From Rhizobium oryziradicis (GTDB lineage Bacteria; Pseudomonadota; Alphaproteobacteria; Rhizobiales; Rhizobiaceae), in contig NZ_MKIM01000028.1 in assembly GCF_001939045.1 (NCBI RefSeq), positions 459,131 through 523,130 of the forward strand: 64,000 nucleotides of DNA. The letters run 5' to 3'. The notes beneath the pieces were generated by a model. It did not search any database. It was not told the DNA's origin and saw nothing but the letters and a program-made list of their open reading frames with translations. This document shows, piece after piece, positions 52,734-61,295 of the stretch; the stretch's first letter is position 1; the number at the start of each line of letters is the position of its first letter. The translations under genes and the position numbers were made by a program.

Positions 52734-53210
52734 TCAGACCTCAATATTGCTATTCATCCGCTGCCACTCCACAAATGTTACCGTGCCACTGATGTCCAGT
52801 CGCGGGCTTTCGGGTAAAAGAGATATAAATTCGAGGGAGTGGCCATCCGGATCGTTAAAATAAACGCTTGCGGCTGGCATCCAGGGAAACACCACCGGCT
52901 CATCGATCTCCTCATTGCTTCCGCCACGCCGAGGCACAACGCCTTTTGATCGGAGAAAGTCCGGAGAGAGAAGGAGTTGATCAAGAGTGGTTTGAAATGC
53001 GATGTGGAGCCTGAGTTGCACGGGTGAACTGTGAATAGACCAAAGGCCGAGCATCGACCGGTCCCGTCCACCAACCCAGAAAAAAGCAACATCGCGGTTT
53101 GGTATTCTGTGAGCGAATTCCAAACCCACGACATCTCGATAAAAATCGATTGACCTGTCGAGATTGGAAACAGTCAGGTGGGTCTCATACAGCCCCGTTA
53201 TCGGTATCAT
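52734..53210 (-). CDS. VOC-family (glyoxalase/dioxygenase-fold) protein under a SoxR-type promoter
   Basis: This 158-residue vicinal-oxygen-chelate protein has two beta-alpha-beta-beta-beta modules, with GLYETHLTVSNLDRSIDFYR (metal His), the FFWVGGRDRSMLGLW strand, LRLHIAFQTTLDQLL (second metal His), and AASVYFNDPDGHSLEFISLL (metal Glu). The metal ligands H/H/E are therefore present, suggesting an active enzyme; the reaction is unknown. ATG 53210 (MIPITGLYETH) has AAGGAG nine bases before it; earlier ATG/TTG codons sit too close. The promoter at 53278-53308 is of SoxR/MerR type. Confidence 0.85.
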   Translation of the reverse strand: MIPITGLYETHLTVSNLDRSIDFYRDVVGLEFAHRIPNRDVAFFWVGGRDRSMLGLWSIHSSPVQLRLHIAFQTTLDQLLLSPDFLRSKGVVPRRGGSNEEIDEPVVFPWMPAASVYFNDPDGHSLEFISLLPESPRLDISGTVTFVEWQRMNSNIEV

Positions 53211-53277
53211 ATGCATCAACTCCTTCTTTTACCTCCGCGTCACACTGTGCTGGGAGACTTGGTTTGGGTTGATCGTG

Positions 53278-53308
53278 TTTGTAGAACCTCAACTTAAGTT
53301 GAGGTCAA
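53278..53308 (-). promoter_or_regulatory. SoxR/MerR-type promoter with 19-bp spacer upstream of the VOC gene
   Basis: On the minus strand TTGACC (-35) and TACAAA (-10) are 19 bases apart, and the spacer is filled by the perfect palindrome CCTCAACTTAAGTTGAGG (53287-53304). The overlong spacer with a central dyad is the hallmark of MerR-family activation, and the palindrome differs from the Escherichia coli SoxR box (CCTCAAGTTAACTTGAGG) only by the swapped central bases. No soxR gene is in the window. Confidence 0.82.
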
Positions 53309-53391
53309 TAGGGGGCTTTATAAAAACACCGATAAACAGAAGGGCTCAAAGCCCTCAGCCTTTTGACGCACCTTAAAAAAATGTCAGAATT

Positions 53392-54384
53392 TTACTGCCT
53401 GATCACACTGGAATAATCAGCCGGTGAATTGCCCGCAGCCTGTGCCTTGGCACTGATGGCCGCACGCTTGCGAAGCTCAGGCTCCGGCAGCTTCCAGACC
53501 GAGGCTCCATGCTCTGCGAGATAGCCGGGCAGGTAACCCGACAGCAAAACACGGTAATCCGTTGGAATGCCCGGCTCAATCTGGCGGGCAAGATCAAACA
53601 CCACCGTGGTGCAGTTGGTGGTGATCGTGTCGTAGAATTTGGGCTGTCTGGCGAGCTGATCGGCCGAGTTCACGTAATTCAAAAACAAGGCGCGCATCGC
53701 CTGTTTGGGAATATCCAGCGGGTAAAGATAGGTGTCCTCCTTGCGCATATTGGTGCGAAGATAGAGAATATCCCGCTCATCGGCGGCCAGAAAAGCCAGT
53801 TCATAGGTTTTGAAAAAGCCTGCTATCGACGAATAGGATTCGGTCTTCTCGCGGCGTGTCTCGACCGAGAACACCACGCGCTGACCATCCTCAAAGCCAA
53901 AACTGACCAGCGTATGGGCAATGGCATCCATGCCCCAATAGGACAGGACCATATCGGCCTCATTCAGCTTATTGAGATCATATTGCCGCGTCTCCCATTT
54001 GGCATCGGCGGCACTGTCGCTTGTCCAGTTGAAATTGCGTACGTTCTGGAGCGTGACGATATTGTTATCAACCGTTCCCGTCACGGTTTTGGATACATCC
54101 ACCGCCCAATCTCGATCAAGGCTCGGCGTGATCGATTGCCACCAGATGCCGATGAAAACCAAGCTCAATAGAAACAGCCCGACTGAGGCAAGCGGTAATT
54201 TTCGAGCCAAGGAAATGATAGCAAGGACAAATATAAGCCACAGACCGGAAGCTGCGCCACGGATAATGTCTAGACCCGGAATGCGATACCAAAGAGCCAG
54301 CGTTATCCAACCGCTTACGACAAGTGCGGCAAAAACCAATAGGGTAAGAAGGATCACGCTGATAATGGGAAAAAGAAGTTTCAT
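53392..54384 (-). CDS. DUF4105 (Lnb-like N-terminal periplasmic domain) membrane protein
   Basis: This 330-residue protein has three hydrophobic segments in the first ~90 residues (LLFPIISVILLTLLVFAALV, SGLWLIFVLAIISLA, LASVGLFLLSLVFIGIWW) and then a DUF4105 domain with WETRQYDLNKLNEADMVLSY, VVFSVETRREKTESYSS, LYLRTNMRKED and the conserved DTITTNCTTVVFDLAR. The Cys and His of that domain suggest a papain-like/NlpC-type fold, but activity is unproven. It is divergent from the reverse-transcriptase gene. Codon use is like the host, in contrast to the AT-rich stretch that follows. Confidence 0.85.
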   Translation of the reverse strand: MKLLFPIISVILLTLLVFAALVVSGWITLALWYRIPGLDIIRGAASGLWLIFVLAIISLARKLPLASVGLFLLSLVFIGIWWQSITPSLDRDWAVDVSKTVTGTVDNNIVTLQNVRNFNWTSDSAADAKWETRQYDLNKLNEADMVLSYWGMDAIAHTLVSFGFEDGQRVVFSVETRREKTESYSSIAGFFKTYELAFLAADERDILYLRTNMRKEDTYLYPLDIPKQAMRALFLNYVNSADQLARQPKFYDTITTNCTTVVFDLARQIEPGIPTDYRVLLSGYLPGYLAEHGASVWKLPEPELRKRAAISAKAQAAGNSPADYSSVIRQ

Positions 54385-54389
54385 ATAGC

Positions 54390-54709
54390 ATGTCTTTTTT
54401 TAAATTAGGCTCTTGAACTTTAACCGAGAAATCCCCAAATGGTTGTTATGGGGCGTTCCACACGGAAGATGAGGAGAGATCTGAATCCCGGATCACGGTC
54501 GCGCGTGAGTCATTTGTTTACACTGTCAAGTGGAAAGATGGCGGGTAATGTGATCATGGGATCTATTCTCCTGATTATGATGATTTCGTTATTCTTTATG
54601 ATGATGCCGATTAAGCTCATCACTACGAATACAGTATATACAATATCGTTGGTAAGGGATGATAGTGGCGCAAATGCCATGCTGTAAGGGCGGAGGCGAT
54701 AACTGTACA
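54390..54709 (+). other. AT-rich leader of the reverse transcriptase; candidate template/guide RNA region
   Basis: This is a 325-bp gap between the DUF4105 start and the likely RT start. Small stems are visible (CCCCA ... TGGGG around 54435-54454; CACT-gtca-AGTG at ~54519). Base composition drifts from host-like at 54430 to AT-rich by about 54570. A stop-free frame (54439-54687) would encode 82 residues with a strongly hydrophobic core (GSILLIMMISLFFMMMPIKL); no known family. A promoter-like TATATACAAT lies at ~54631. Since several defence RTs are preceded by an RNA of about this size, a non-coding RNA is possible but not shown. Confidence 0.3.
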
Positions 54710-56179
54710 ATGCCTGATTGTGTTATTGCCTCCACTCAGCAAAATTGGATACCTCGTGATAAAGATATAAAAAAATATCTCCATTTCGATCGTACTATAT
54801 CTGAAGAATTATTAGCCTCTATTGCTAATGATCCTAATTTGGTGTCGCGTCATTCATTCTTTCCATTAATTAGATTTTTTGAGAGTTGGATACGTTTTCG
54901 GCACGGCGGTAAGAGGATAGAAAAGAAACGCCCTCTTCGTTATGCAGCTCGAATAGATGCTGCGATTTTTGCTAGATACCGTGCGTTATTATCAGATTTT
55001 TTTGAAGCAGAGCTAAAACTCAAGGGTCTATCTTCCGTGCCTGTAGCCTACAGGCGCTTGCCTCGAGCATGTGGTGGAAATAAATCTAGTATTGATATTG
55101 CTAAAGAAGTTTTTGATTTCATTCGTTCTTGCGATAACTGTATAGTTACCGTCGTGGATATAAAATCATATTTTGAGAGTTTGGACCACGGGCGTATTCG
55201 TCAGTGCTGGGAGGCGCTCATAAAACAGCCATTGCCGCCTGATCATCAAGCTGTCTTTAATGCTATCACGAAATACTCTGTCGTAGATTATGATAAAATA
55301 ATGAAAAGACTCGAGCTAATGGTACATCCAGCAGTGGGTTCGAGGGGCGAACGCAGAAAGCGAAAAATCGATTTACTAAAAGGAAAGTATTATAAACAGC
55401 TTTGTAGCGTGGAAGATTTTCGAAATTTAGTTGCGGGGGGAGACCCGAACTTTCCAAGTCTAATTCAAAAAAATGGATTTAATTTTGGTATACCGCAAGG
55501 TACTCCAATTTCTGACTTGGTTGCAAATTTCTATTTGATGGATTTTGACGCTGAAGTCAATTCTTGGGTTTCTGAGCATTCTGGTATTTATATGCGCTAC
55601 TCAGATGACATTATTGTTGTAATTCCCCAATCTAATTCGATCTCAGATTTTGAAGTTAAAGATTTTTTGCAGACTCGTATCCGGCATTATGGCAGCAAGC
55701 TGCAAATTCAGGACAAAAAAGTTAGTATTAGTCGTTTTTCTAGAAATGGCTTAGTCCAAGATTTTAGTCGTGTTTTTGGAAGGGCGTCAGCAAACGGCCT
55801 TGAATATCTTGGGTTTCAATACGATGGAGCCTCTATTCAGATAAAAAACTCTACACTTTCAAATGCTTGGCGGAAAATGAAGCGACGCGCTTACGGTTCT
55901 GCTTGCGCTTACGTTAAGAGATACAGAAGCAAGGGTGAGATTTGGATAAGGGCAAACTATTCTTCTCTGCAACTTGAAACCAATCTTCTCAGAGACGTGA
56001 CTTATAATCAAGATACAGGTTACGATACTTGGACGTTTTTGAAGTATGTCCGTCGATGCAGCCGAACTTTTTCAAATTATCCTCGGAATTTTTCGAGTCA
56101 AACCAAGCGTTACAGACGTTTAACAAAATTAATGATTGAGAAATCTTTAGATAAAGCGATTTCGGTTCACCTTAAATAA
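54710..56179 (+). CDS. Stand-alone reverse transcriptase, UG/DRT-like (putative anti-phage defence)
   Basis: This is an RNA-directed DNA polymerase of 489 residues from ATG 54710 (GGAGG 13 bases upstream; the frame is open to ATG 54659, which has no usable ribosome-binding site). Seen in order (numbered from 54710): KKRPLRYAARIDAAIFARYR (~72-91), motif A TVVDIKSYFESLDH with catalytic Asp150, motif B FGIPQGTPISDLVANF (259-274), motif C YMRYSDDIIVV (Y297-S-D-D300), and LEYLGFQYDG after it. The C-terminal ~110 residues are basic and helical. There is no maturase, endonuclease, CRISPR or msr/msd partner. The gene is AT-rich (19 G+C in the 60 bases 54721-54780) amid GC-rich neighbours, so recently acquired. 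The exact DRT subtype is uncertain; DRT2/UG2-like is my best guess. Confidence 0.88.
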   Translation: MPDCVIASTQQNWIPRDKDIKKYLHFDRTISEELLASIANDPNLVSRHSFFPLIRFFESWIRFRHGGKRIEKKRPLRYAARIDAAIFARYRALLSDFFEAELKLKGLSSVPVAYRRLPRACGGNKSSIDIAKEVFDFIRSCDNCIVTVVDIKSYFESLDHGRIRQCWEALIKQPLPPDHQAVFNAITKYSVVDYDKIMKRLELMVHPAVGSRGERRKRKIDLLKGKYYKQLCSVEDFRNLVAGGDPNFPSLIQKNGFNFGIPQGTPISDLVANFYLMDFDAEVNSWVSEHSGIYMRYSDDIIVVIPQSNSISDFEVKDFLQTRIRHYGSKLQIQDKKVSISRFSRNGLVQDFSRVFGRASANGLEYLGFQYDGASIQIKNSTLSNAWRKMKRRAYGSACAYVKRYRSKGEIWIRANYSSLQLETNLLRDVTYNQDTGYDTWTFLKYVRRCSRTFSNYPRNFSSQTKRYRRLTKLMIEKSLDKAISVHLK

Positions 56180-56180
56180 T

Positions 56181-56203
56181 CTGCGCCGCATGTAGCGGCG
56201 CAG
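56181..56203. terminator. Hairpin between the RT and purB genes
   Basis: CTGCGCCGC-atgta-GCGGCGCAG is a perfect 9-bp stem in the 32-bp gap between two convergent stops. On the minus strand it is followed by ATTATTTAAG, so it may terminate purB. It marks the right edge of the AT-rich segment. Confidence 0.7.
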
Positions 56204-56211
56204 CTGAGGCT

Positions 56212-57513
56212 TCACCCAAAAACCCGCTTGAAAATCGTATCGACATGCTTGGTATGATAGCCAAGGTCAAACTTCTCGCGGATCTGCTCTTCCGTGAGGG
56301 CTGCTCGCACTTCAGCATCGCCCAGCAATTCTTCCAAAAAGTCCTTACCCTGTTCCCAAACCTTCATGGCGTTGCGCTGCACGAGGCGGTAGCTGTCTTC
56401 GCGGGAAACGCCAGCTTGGGTCAGCGCCAGCAGCACACGCTGGCTCATCACGAGGCCGCGGAATTTGTTCATGTTTTTCAGCATGTTTTCTGGGTAGATC
56501 ACCAGCTTTTCAACAACGCCAGCCAAACGGTTCAGCGCGAAATCGAGCGTGATGGTGGTGTCTGGGCCAATGGCGCGTTCGACGCTGGAGTGGCTGATGT
56601 CGCGCTCATGCCAAAGGGCTACGTTTTCCATGGCGGGGACAACCGACATGCGTACCAGGCGGGCGAGGCCGGTGAGGTTTTCGGTCAGCACCGGATTGCG
56701 CTTGTGCGGCATGGCCGAGGAGCCTTTCTGGCCCGGCGAGAAGAACTCTTCGGCTTCCAGCACCTCGGTGCGCTGCATGTGGCGAATTTCGATGGCAACG
56801 TTTTCGATGGACGAGGCAATCACACCCAATGTGGCAAAGAACATGGCGTGGCGGTCGCGCGGGATGACCTGCGTGGAAACCGGCTCCGGCACGAGGCCTA
56901 GCTTTTCGCAGACGTGTTCTTCCACGCCCGGGTCGATATTGGCAAAGGTGCCAACAGCGCCAGAGATGGCACCCGTGGCAATTTCAGCGCGGGCGTTGAC
57001 GAGACGGGCGCGGTTGCGCTCCATCTCGGCATAGAAGCGGGCAAAGGTCAGGCCCATGGTGGTGGGTTCTGCGTGGATGCCGTGGCTGCGGCCAATGCGC
57101 ACCGAATCCTTGTGCTCGAACGCACGGGCTTTCAGAGCGGCCAGCACGCGGTCCATATCGGCCAGCAGCAGGTCGGCGGCGCGAACCAGCTGAATGTTCA
57201 GTGTGGTGTCCAGCACGTCGGAAGAGGTCATGCCCTGATGCACGAAGCGGCTGTCTGGGCCAATGAACTCGGCGAGGTGCGTCAGGAAGGCAATCACGTC
57301 ATGCTTGGTGACCGCTTCAATCTCGTCAATCCGGGCCACGTTAAATTCCGCAGCGCCGCCCTTTTCCCAGATGGTTTTTGCGGCTTCTTTTGGAATCACG
57401 CCCAGCTCGGCCAGCGCGTCGCAAGCATGGGCTTCGATCTCAAACCAGATACGGAATTTGGTTTCGGGAGACCAGATAGCGACCATCTCTGGCCGGGAAT
57501 AGCGCGGGATCAT
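56212..57513 (-). CDS. purB: Adenylosuccinate lyase
   Basis: This 433-residue purine enzyme splits SAICAR and adenylosuccinate. Signature GQKGSSAMPHKRNPVLTENL is intact (catalytic Ser in the SSAMPHKRNP loop), with the HDVIAFL His region, MTSSDVLDTTLN and RSHGIHAEPTTMG. The bacterial-type length is normal. It ends the minus-strand group rpe - DUF2259 - purB, about 100 bp after the DUF2259 gene. The 3' end abuts the horizontally acquired RT gene. Confidence 0.97.
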   Translation of the reverse strand: MIPRYSRPEMVAIWSPETKFRIWFEIEAHACDALAELGVIPKEAAKTIWEKGGAAEFNVARIDEIEAVTKHDVIAFLTHLAEFIGPDSRFVHQGMTSSDVLDTTLNIQLVRAADLLLADMDRVLAALKARAFEHKDSVRIGRSHGIHAEPTTMGLTFARFYAEMERNRARLVNARAEIATGAISGAVGTFANIDPGVEEHVCEKLGLVPEPVSTQVIPRDRHAMFFATLGVIASSIENVAIEIRHMQRTEVLEAEEFFSPGQKGSSAMPHKRNPVLTENLTGLARLVRMSVVPAMENVALWHERDISHSSVERAIGPDTTITLDFALNRLAGVVEKLVIYPENMLKNMNKFRGLVMSQRVLLALTQAGVSREDSYRLVQRNAMKVWEQGKDFLEELLGDAEVRAALTEEQIREKFDLGYHTKHVDTIFKRVFG

Positions 57514-57615
57514 GAATTTGCCTTCTTATCTTGCGGTGAATGCCGTGGAACTAGCAAAGGTCGTCGGCATTCTCAACGGTTTGGAAGCAGGTGCGACCTG
57601 CCATGCGAATGTCAT

Positions 57616-58347
57616 TCAGGGCTTGATGGGCACGGCCAGCCAGCGCCCATCCGAGCCTTGGGTTGATGGGTTCAGCACCAGCACCAGCGCAATCTGCACC
57701 ACAGCACCGCCGGGAATTTGGTAGGTCACAACACCACCAAGCCGGTAGCCGGTGGGACAGCGGCGGCTGGCAGGCACATGGCCGTCTTCATAGACAACCT
57801 TATCCTGCTTGGCTCCGTTAATTTCGGTCATACGCAGGCGAAAACCCTTGATGGTCGGCACCTGATCTTTGCAGGCTGCGGGCGCGCCTTCATCCAGCTC
57901 TTCAAGCTTCAACGTATATGGCTGGCCAACCGCGGGCTGCACCTTATGCAGCCGATAGCTGAGGGTGTGGCCATCAACACCAACCTGGCTGATTGGGTTA
58001 AACGCTACGATCTCACCAGGATGATTGAGCAGGTCGCGCTGCTGGATGATTTTGGTCACCTGATTGAGGCTTTTTTGCCGCGTGCTTGCAAGACCAGCCT
58101 TGTCGTCGTCAGCGCGAATACGCACCGGCGTATCCGGCAGGAAGGTGTTATTGGTCAGATCAATGGCATAAATATTGGAATAGGCTATGTTCGACCCATC
58201 CTGAATGCCATATTCCTCAAATGCAAACACACTGCCGTCGCTTGAAAAACCTATAGGGTTTACACTGGCGATATCGCCAGCAAATGCGGGCAGGGCAGCA
58301 AATGAGACAATGGCAACGAGCGTGCCGCGAAGCCAAGAGATATTCAA
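57616..58347 (-). CDS. DUF2259-family secreted protein
   Basis: This 243-residue exported protein has a signal peptide (RGTLVAIVSFAALPAFAGD). The mature N-terminus ASVNPIGFSSDGSVFAFEEY and IYAIDLTNNTFLPDTPVRI match DUF2259, and the C-terminal part contains a cysteine pair (ACKDQVP and RRCPTGYRLGG). The function is unknown. It overlaps rpe by four bases and precedes purB, an order that recurs in Rhizobiaceae. Confidence 0.85.
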   Translation of the reverse strand: MNISWLRGTLVAIVSFAALPAFAGDIASVNPIGFSSDGSVFAFEEYGIQDGSNIAYSNIYAIDLTNNTFLPDTPVRIRADDDKAGLASTRQKSLNQVTKIIQQRDLLNHPGEIVAFNPISQVGVDGHTLSYRLHKVQPAVGQPYTLKLEELDEGAPAACKDQVPTIKGFRLRMTEINGAKQDKVVYEDGHVPASRRCPTGYRLGGVVTYQIPGGAVVQIALVLVLNPSTQGSDGRWLAVPIKP

Positions 58348-59021
58348 GCCCGGCCTCCTTCAGCGGCAACCCGCAATGCTGATACTGTCTTTTTATAATC
58401 GTCCACACCGTCACCTTTGTAAATCGCCGATCCAGCGACAAGCACATTTGCACCGGCTTTTGTCACAATCGGGGCAGTCTCGACAGTTATGCCGCCATCA
58501 ACCTCAAGTGCGATAGGGCGCGGACCAATCAAAGCATTGGCCTGGCGGATTTTATCGGCGGCAAAGGGAATGAAACTCTGGCCACCAAAACCGGGGTTCA
58601 CACTCATGATCAGGATCAGATCAACGTCGTCAATCAGATTTTCCAACATGGATACCGGCGTTGCCGGATTGAGCGAAACACCGGCCTTCTTGCCAAGCGC
58701 GCGGATGGATTGCAGTGAGCGGTGCAGATGCGGACCTGCTTCGGCATGCACAGTAATGTAGTCGCAGCCCGCATCGGCAAAGGCGGGCAGAAAGGGATCG
58801 GCGGGTGCAATCATCAGATGGCAATCAAACACCGCCTTGGTGTGCGGGCGAAGTGCTTTGATGACGGCGGGGCCAAACGAGATATTGGGCACAAAATGCC
58901 CATCCATCACATCGAGATGAATCCAGTCTGCGCCAGCCTCGACAACATCACTCACTTCTTGTCCAAGTTTGGCAAAATTGGCCGCAAGGATTGAAGGGGC
59001 GATGAGCAGCGGGCGGGTCAT
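58344..59021 (-). CDS. rpe: Ribulose-phosphate 3-epimerase
   Basis: This 225-residue TIM-barrel metalloenzyme interconverts ribulose- and xylulose-5-phosphate. Motifs are LLIAPSILAANFAKLG, DWIHLDVMDGHFVPNISFG (metal His and Asp), FDCHLMIAPAD (metal His), MSVNPGFGGQSF and LEVDGGITVETAP (metal Asp). I chose ATG 59021 (MTRPLLIAPSI); the frame remains open to 59087 without similarity. It shares an ATGA overlap with the DUF2259 gene. Confidence 0.97.
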   Translation of the reverse strand: MTRPLLIAPSILAANFAKLGQEVSDVVEAGADWIHLDVMDGHFVPNISFGPAVIKALRPHTKAVFDCHLMIAPADPFLPAFADAGCDYITVHAEAGPHLHRSLQSIRALGKKAGVSLNPATPVSMLENLIDDVDLILIMSVNPGFGGQSFIPFAADKIRQANALIGPRPIALEVDGGITVETAPIVTKAGANVLVAGSAIYKGDGVDDYKKTVSALRVAAEGGRA

Positions 59022-59205
59022 ATGTGCAATACTCCGAAACGGCAGAACCTGTTGCCGCTGCATAGCATTCCCGTATCCGTGCGACAACTGATTGCGCAGA
59101 AGTTTGATCGCTTTGTGTTGCGCTTTCGCAGCTATAATTGCTTGGTTGGACAGGCCGCTTTGAGCACGCTAAAACCGGCATCTGGAGCAGGACAGGGGAG
59201 AAGAC

Positions 59206-59970
59206 ATGAAAAGACTTGTTGTGATCACCGGCGGTAGCACCGGCATAGGGCGGCAATTGGTGAAAGCCTTTGCAAAGAGCGGTGATCGAGTGGCCTTCAG
59301 CTATGTTGGAGACAATGGGTTTGCGCAAAGCCTGATAACTGAACTGGAGGTTTCAGGACATGAAGCACTTGGTCTTTTGGCCGATGTTGGCGATAGCGCG
59401 GCTGTTGAGGCGTTTTTTGATGCCGCTTGTATTTGGGCGGGCCGCGCACCGGATGTGCTGATCAATAACGCTGCCGTGCAAACATGGTCGAGTTTGCTGG
59501 AGCTGAAAGAAGAGGATTGGAACCGCGTTATCCGCACCAATCTGAGCGGCACCTTTTTCAATACCAAAGCCGCCGCCAAGCGCATGGTTGCCGCAGGTCA
59601 AGGTGGCTCGGTGATCAATATCGGGTCTGGCTGCAACAAGACGGCGTTTCCAAACCTGGTGGATTACACGGCATCAAAAGGCGGCGTGGAGCAATTTACC
59701 AAGGTTGCGGCGGTCGAGCTTGGCCCCAATGGCATCAGGGTCAATTGCGTAGCACCCGGTGCCATTGCCACAGAGCGCACATTCGATGAGGCACCCGATT
59801 ATGCCGAGACGTGGGGCAAAGTCACGCCGCTTCGGCGCGTGGGTACGCCCAATGATATTGTGGGGCCGGTGATGTTTTTGGCAAGCGAAGCGGCAAGCTT
59901 TGTCACCGGGCAAACGTTGTGGGTTGACGGCGGGGTCTTTACCCGGCCCGTCTGGCCCTATGAGGGTTGA
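59206..59970 (+). CDS. Short-chain dehydrogenase/reductase
   Basis: This 254-residue classical SDR has TGGSTGIGRQL (TGxxxGxG nucleotide-binding), INNAAVQTW (NNAG-like with Ala), the catalytic Ser in VINIGSGCNKT, the YTASK catalytic Tyr-Lys and the C-terminal GQTLWVDGGVFTRP. The substrate is unknown; glucose-1-dehydrogenase or 3-oxoacyl-ACP-reductase-like members are the nearest by pattern. A GGGAG ribosome-binding site precedes ATG 59206. It is a single-gene unit, convergent with the next gene (2 bp between stops). Confidence 0.88.
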   Translation: MKRLVVITGGSTGIGRQLVKAFAKSGDRVAFSYVGDNGFAQSLITELEVSGHEALGLLADVGDSAAVEAFFDAACIWAGRAPDVLINNAAVQTWSSLLELKEEDWNRVIRTNLSGTFFNTKAAAKRMVAAGQGGSVINIGSGCNKTAFPNLVDYTASKGGVEQFTKVAAVELGPNGIRVNCVAPGAIATERTFDEAPDYAETWGKVTPLRRVGTPNDIVGPVMFLASEAASFVTGQTLWVDGGVFTRPVWPYEG

Positions 59971-59972
59971 GA

Positions 59973-61055
59973 TTATTGGGTGAGGGGCGTTTGAAATGCC
60001 CCGTCCCGCCATTCCAGCAACTGGTAGGGGTTTTCGCTTAACTCGTGATGTGCATCAAAGCTGATGGGGCCAATAACGGTTTGCACCATTGTTTTCGCAA
60101 TAGCGTCACCCAGTGGTTGGTTGTCTGCTTGCTGGCTAGCCGCATTTAAAAACTGCACGGCAGCATAGGCGGGCAGGGTATAGCCATCCGGTTCAATATT
60201 GTTTTTGCGGAATTTGGCTGTTACGGCTTGCGCGCTGGGCAAGGTGGCATAATTGGGCGTGGTCACCGCTAAAACGCTATCTGCCAGCGGCACGGGCCTG
60301 TCCGCCGCCCGCATCCCATCTCCGCCCATCACAGTCAGTGCAATGCTTTCTGCCTTGGCGTCGCGGGCGATGATGCTGATGTCTGCGCGGTCACCGCCGA
60401 TAAAAACATGGGTCGCGCCTGCTTTTTTAAGACGTCGCACCAGTGAAATCTGCTGTTCTTGCCCGGGGCGATAGGTGTCGTTGAAGACTGCTTTCATACC
60501 GCGCTGCTCAAGAGGCGCGCGGAGACTGTCCACCAACTCACGACCCCTTATCGTGCCATCATCAATCAGCGCGACGGCAAAGCCCGGCCATTGGCTCACA
60601 AGCACATCGACAATTTTGCTCGTCTCCGCTTTGTTGCTCGGAGCCATCCGGTAAAATGGCCAGTGCTTTTTCAATGCATCTTCCATAATGGTCGGCCAGC
60701 GCACAGACAGTGTGAGCGCTGGAATATGGGCATCCGCCAATTTCGGCAGGCTTGTTTCAAGGCTCTCACTGCACAGAAACCCAATGGCCGCATCCACTTT
60801 TGCTGCAATAAGCTCATCCGCGATGGCTGTTCCACTGCCTGCCTCACAGCTTTCATCAATCATCACAAGCTTGTCGTCACTTGCCTGCGATGCCGCCCGC
60901 GCACCGGCCTCCATTTGCTCCCCCAACAGTGCGTAAGGGCCATGCTGCGGAGCAACCAATCCAATTGTCATGGAAAAAGCGGGGGCTGCACACAGCAAAG
61001 TGCTTGTGAAAATAACGGATAGAGCAGGGCGAAAGGTCATTATGGTCCGGATCAT
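59973..61055 (-). CDS. Amino-acid/urea-type ABC transporter substrate-binding protein (orphan)
   Basis: This 360-residue Leu/Ile/Val-binding-protein-like (type I) periplasmic protein has an N-terminal signal peptide (FRPALSVIFTSTLLCAAPAF), MTIGLVAPQHGPYALLGEQM, the IGFLCSESLETSLPKLADA domain and THVFIGGDRADISIIARDA with the C-terminal lobe ending DGAFQTPLTQ. No permease or ATPase genes are nearby, so it serves a distant transporter or a sensor. The start may also be ATG 61037 (MTFRPALSVIF). The 240-bp gap upstream holds nothing I recognise. Confidence 0.85.
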   Translation of the reverse strand: MIRTIMTFRPALSVIFTSTLLCAAPAFSMTIGLVAPQHGPYALLGEQMEAGARAASQASDDKLVMIDESCEAGSGTAIADELIAAKVDAAIGFLCSESLETSLPKLADAHIPALTLSVRWPTIMEDALKKHWPFYRMAPSNKAETSKIVDVLVSQWPGFAVALIDDGTIRGRELVDSLRAPLEQRGMKAVFNDTYRPGQEQQISLVRRLKKAGATHVFIGGDRADISIIARDAKAESIALTVMGGDGMRAADRPVPLADSVLAVTTPNYATLPSAQAVTAKFRKNNIEPDGYTLPAYAAVQFLNAASQQADNQPLGDAIAKTMVQTVIGPISFDAHHELSENPYQLLEWRDGAFQTPLTQ

Positions 61056-61295
61056 GATGAATATCTTTTGATCCTACTGCATAATGTATGAAATCGGAAT
61101 CGATTTAATCGGCAAACGACACATCGGATATAGAGAACCAAAGCGAAGCTTTGTGCGTAATATCAATTGTAGGGCGCAGTGGCGCGCAGGAAACGGAAAT
61201 TTGCGGCACAGCAATTTTCGCTATGGTTTAATCCTGGCCCATCATGCTCTATAGCCAGTTAGAAATTGATTCCGACGAAGGGTAAGTGAAACATA

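Noticed and set aside
54439..54687. 82-aa hydrophobic ORF before the reverse transcriptase as a protein-coding gene
   Set aside because: No ribosome-binding site or family match, and it overlaps the upstream part of the RT frame in another phase. It is kept only as part of the leader description.
54390..56203. Group II intron or retron
   Set aside because: No maturase/endonuclease domain, no domain V/VI-like RNA end, and no msr/msd inverted-repeat arrangement; the RT stands alone.
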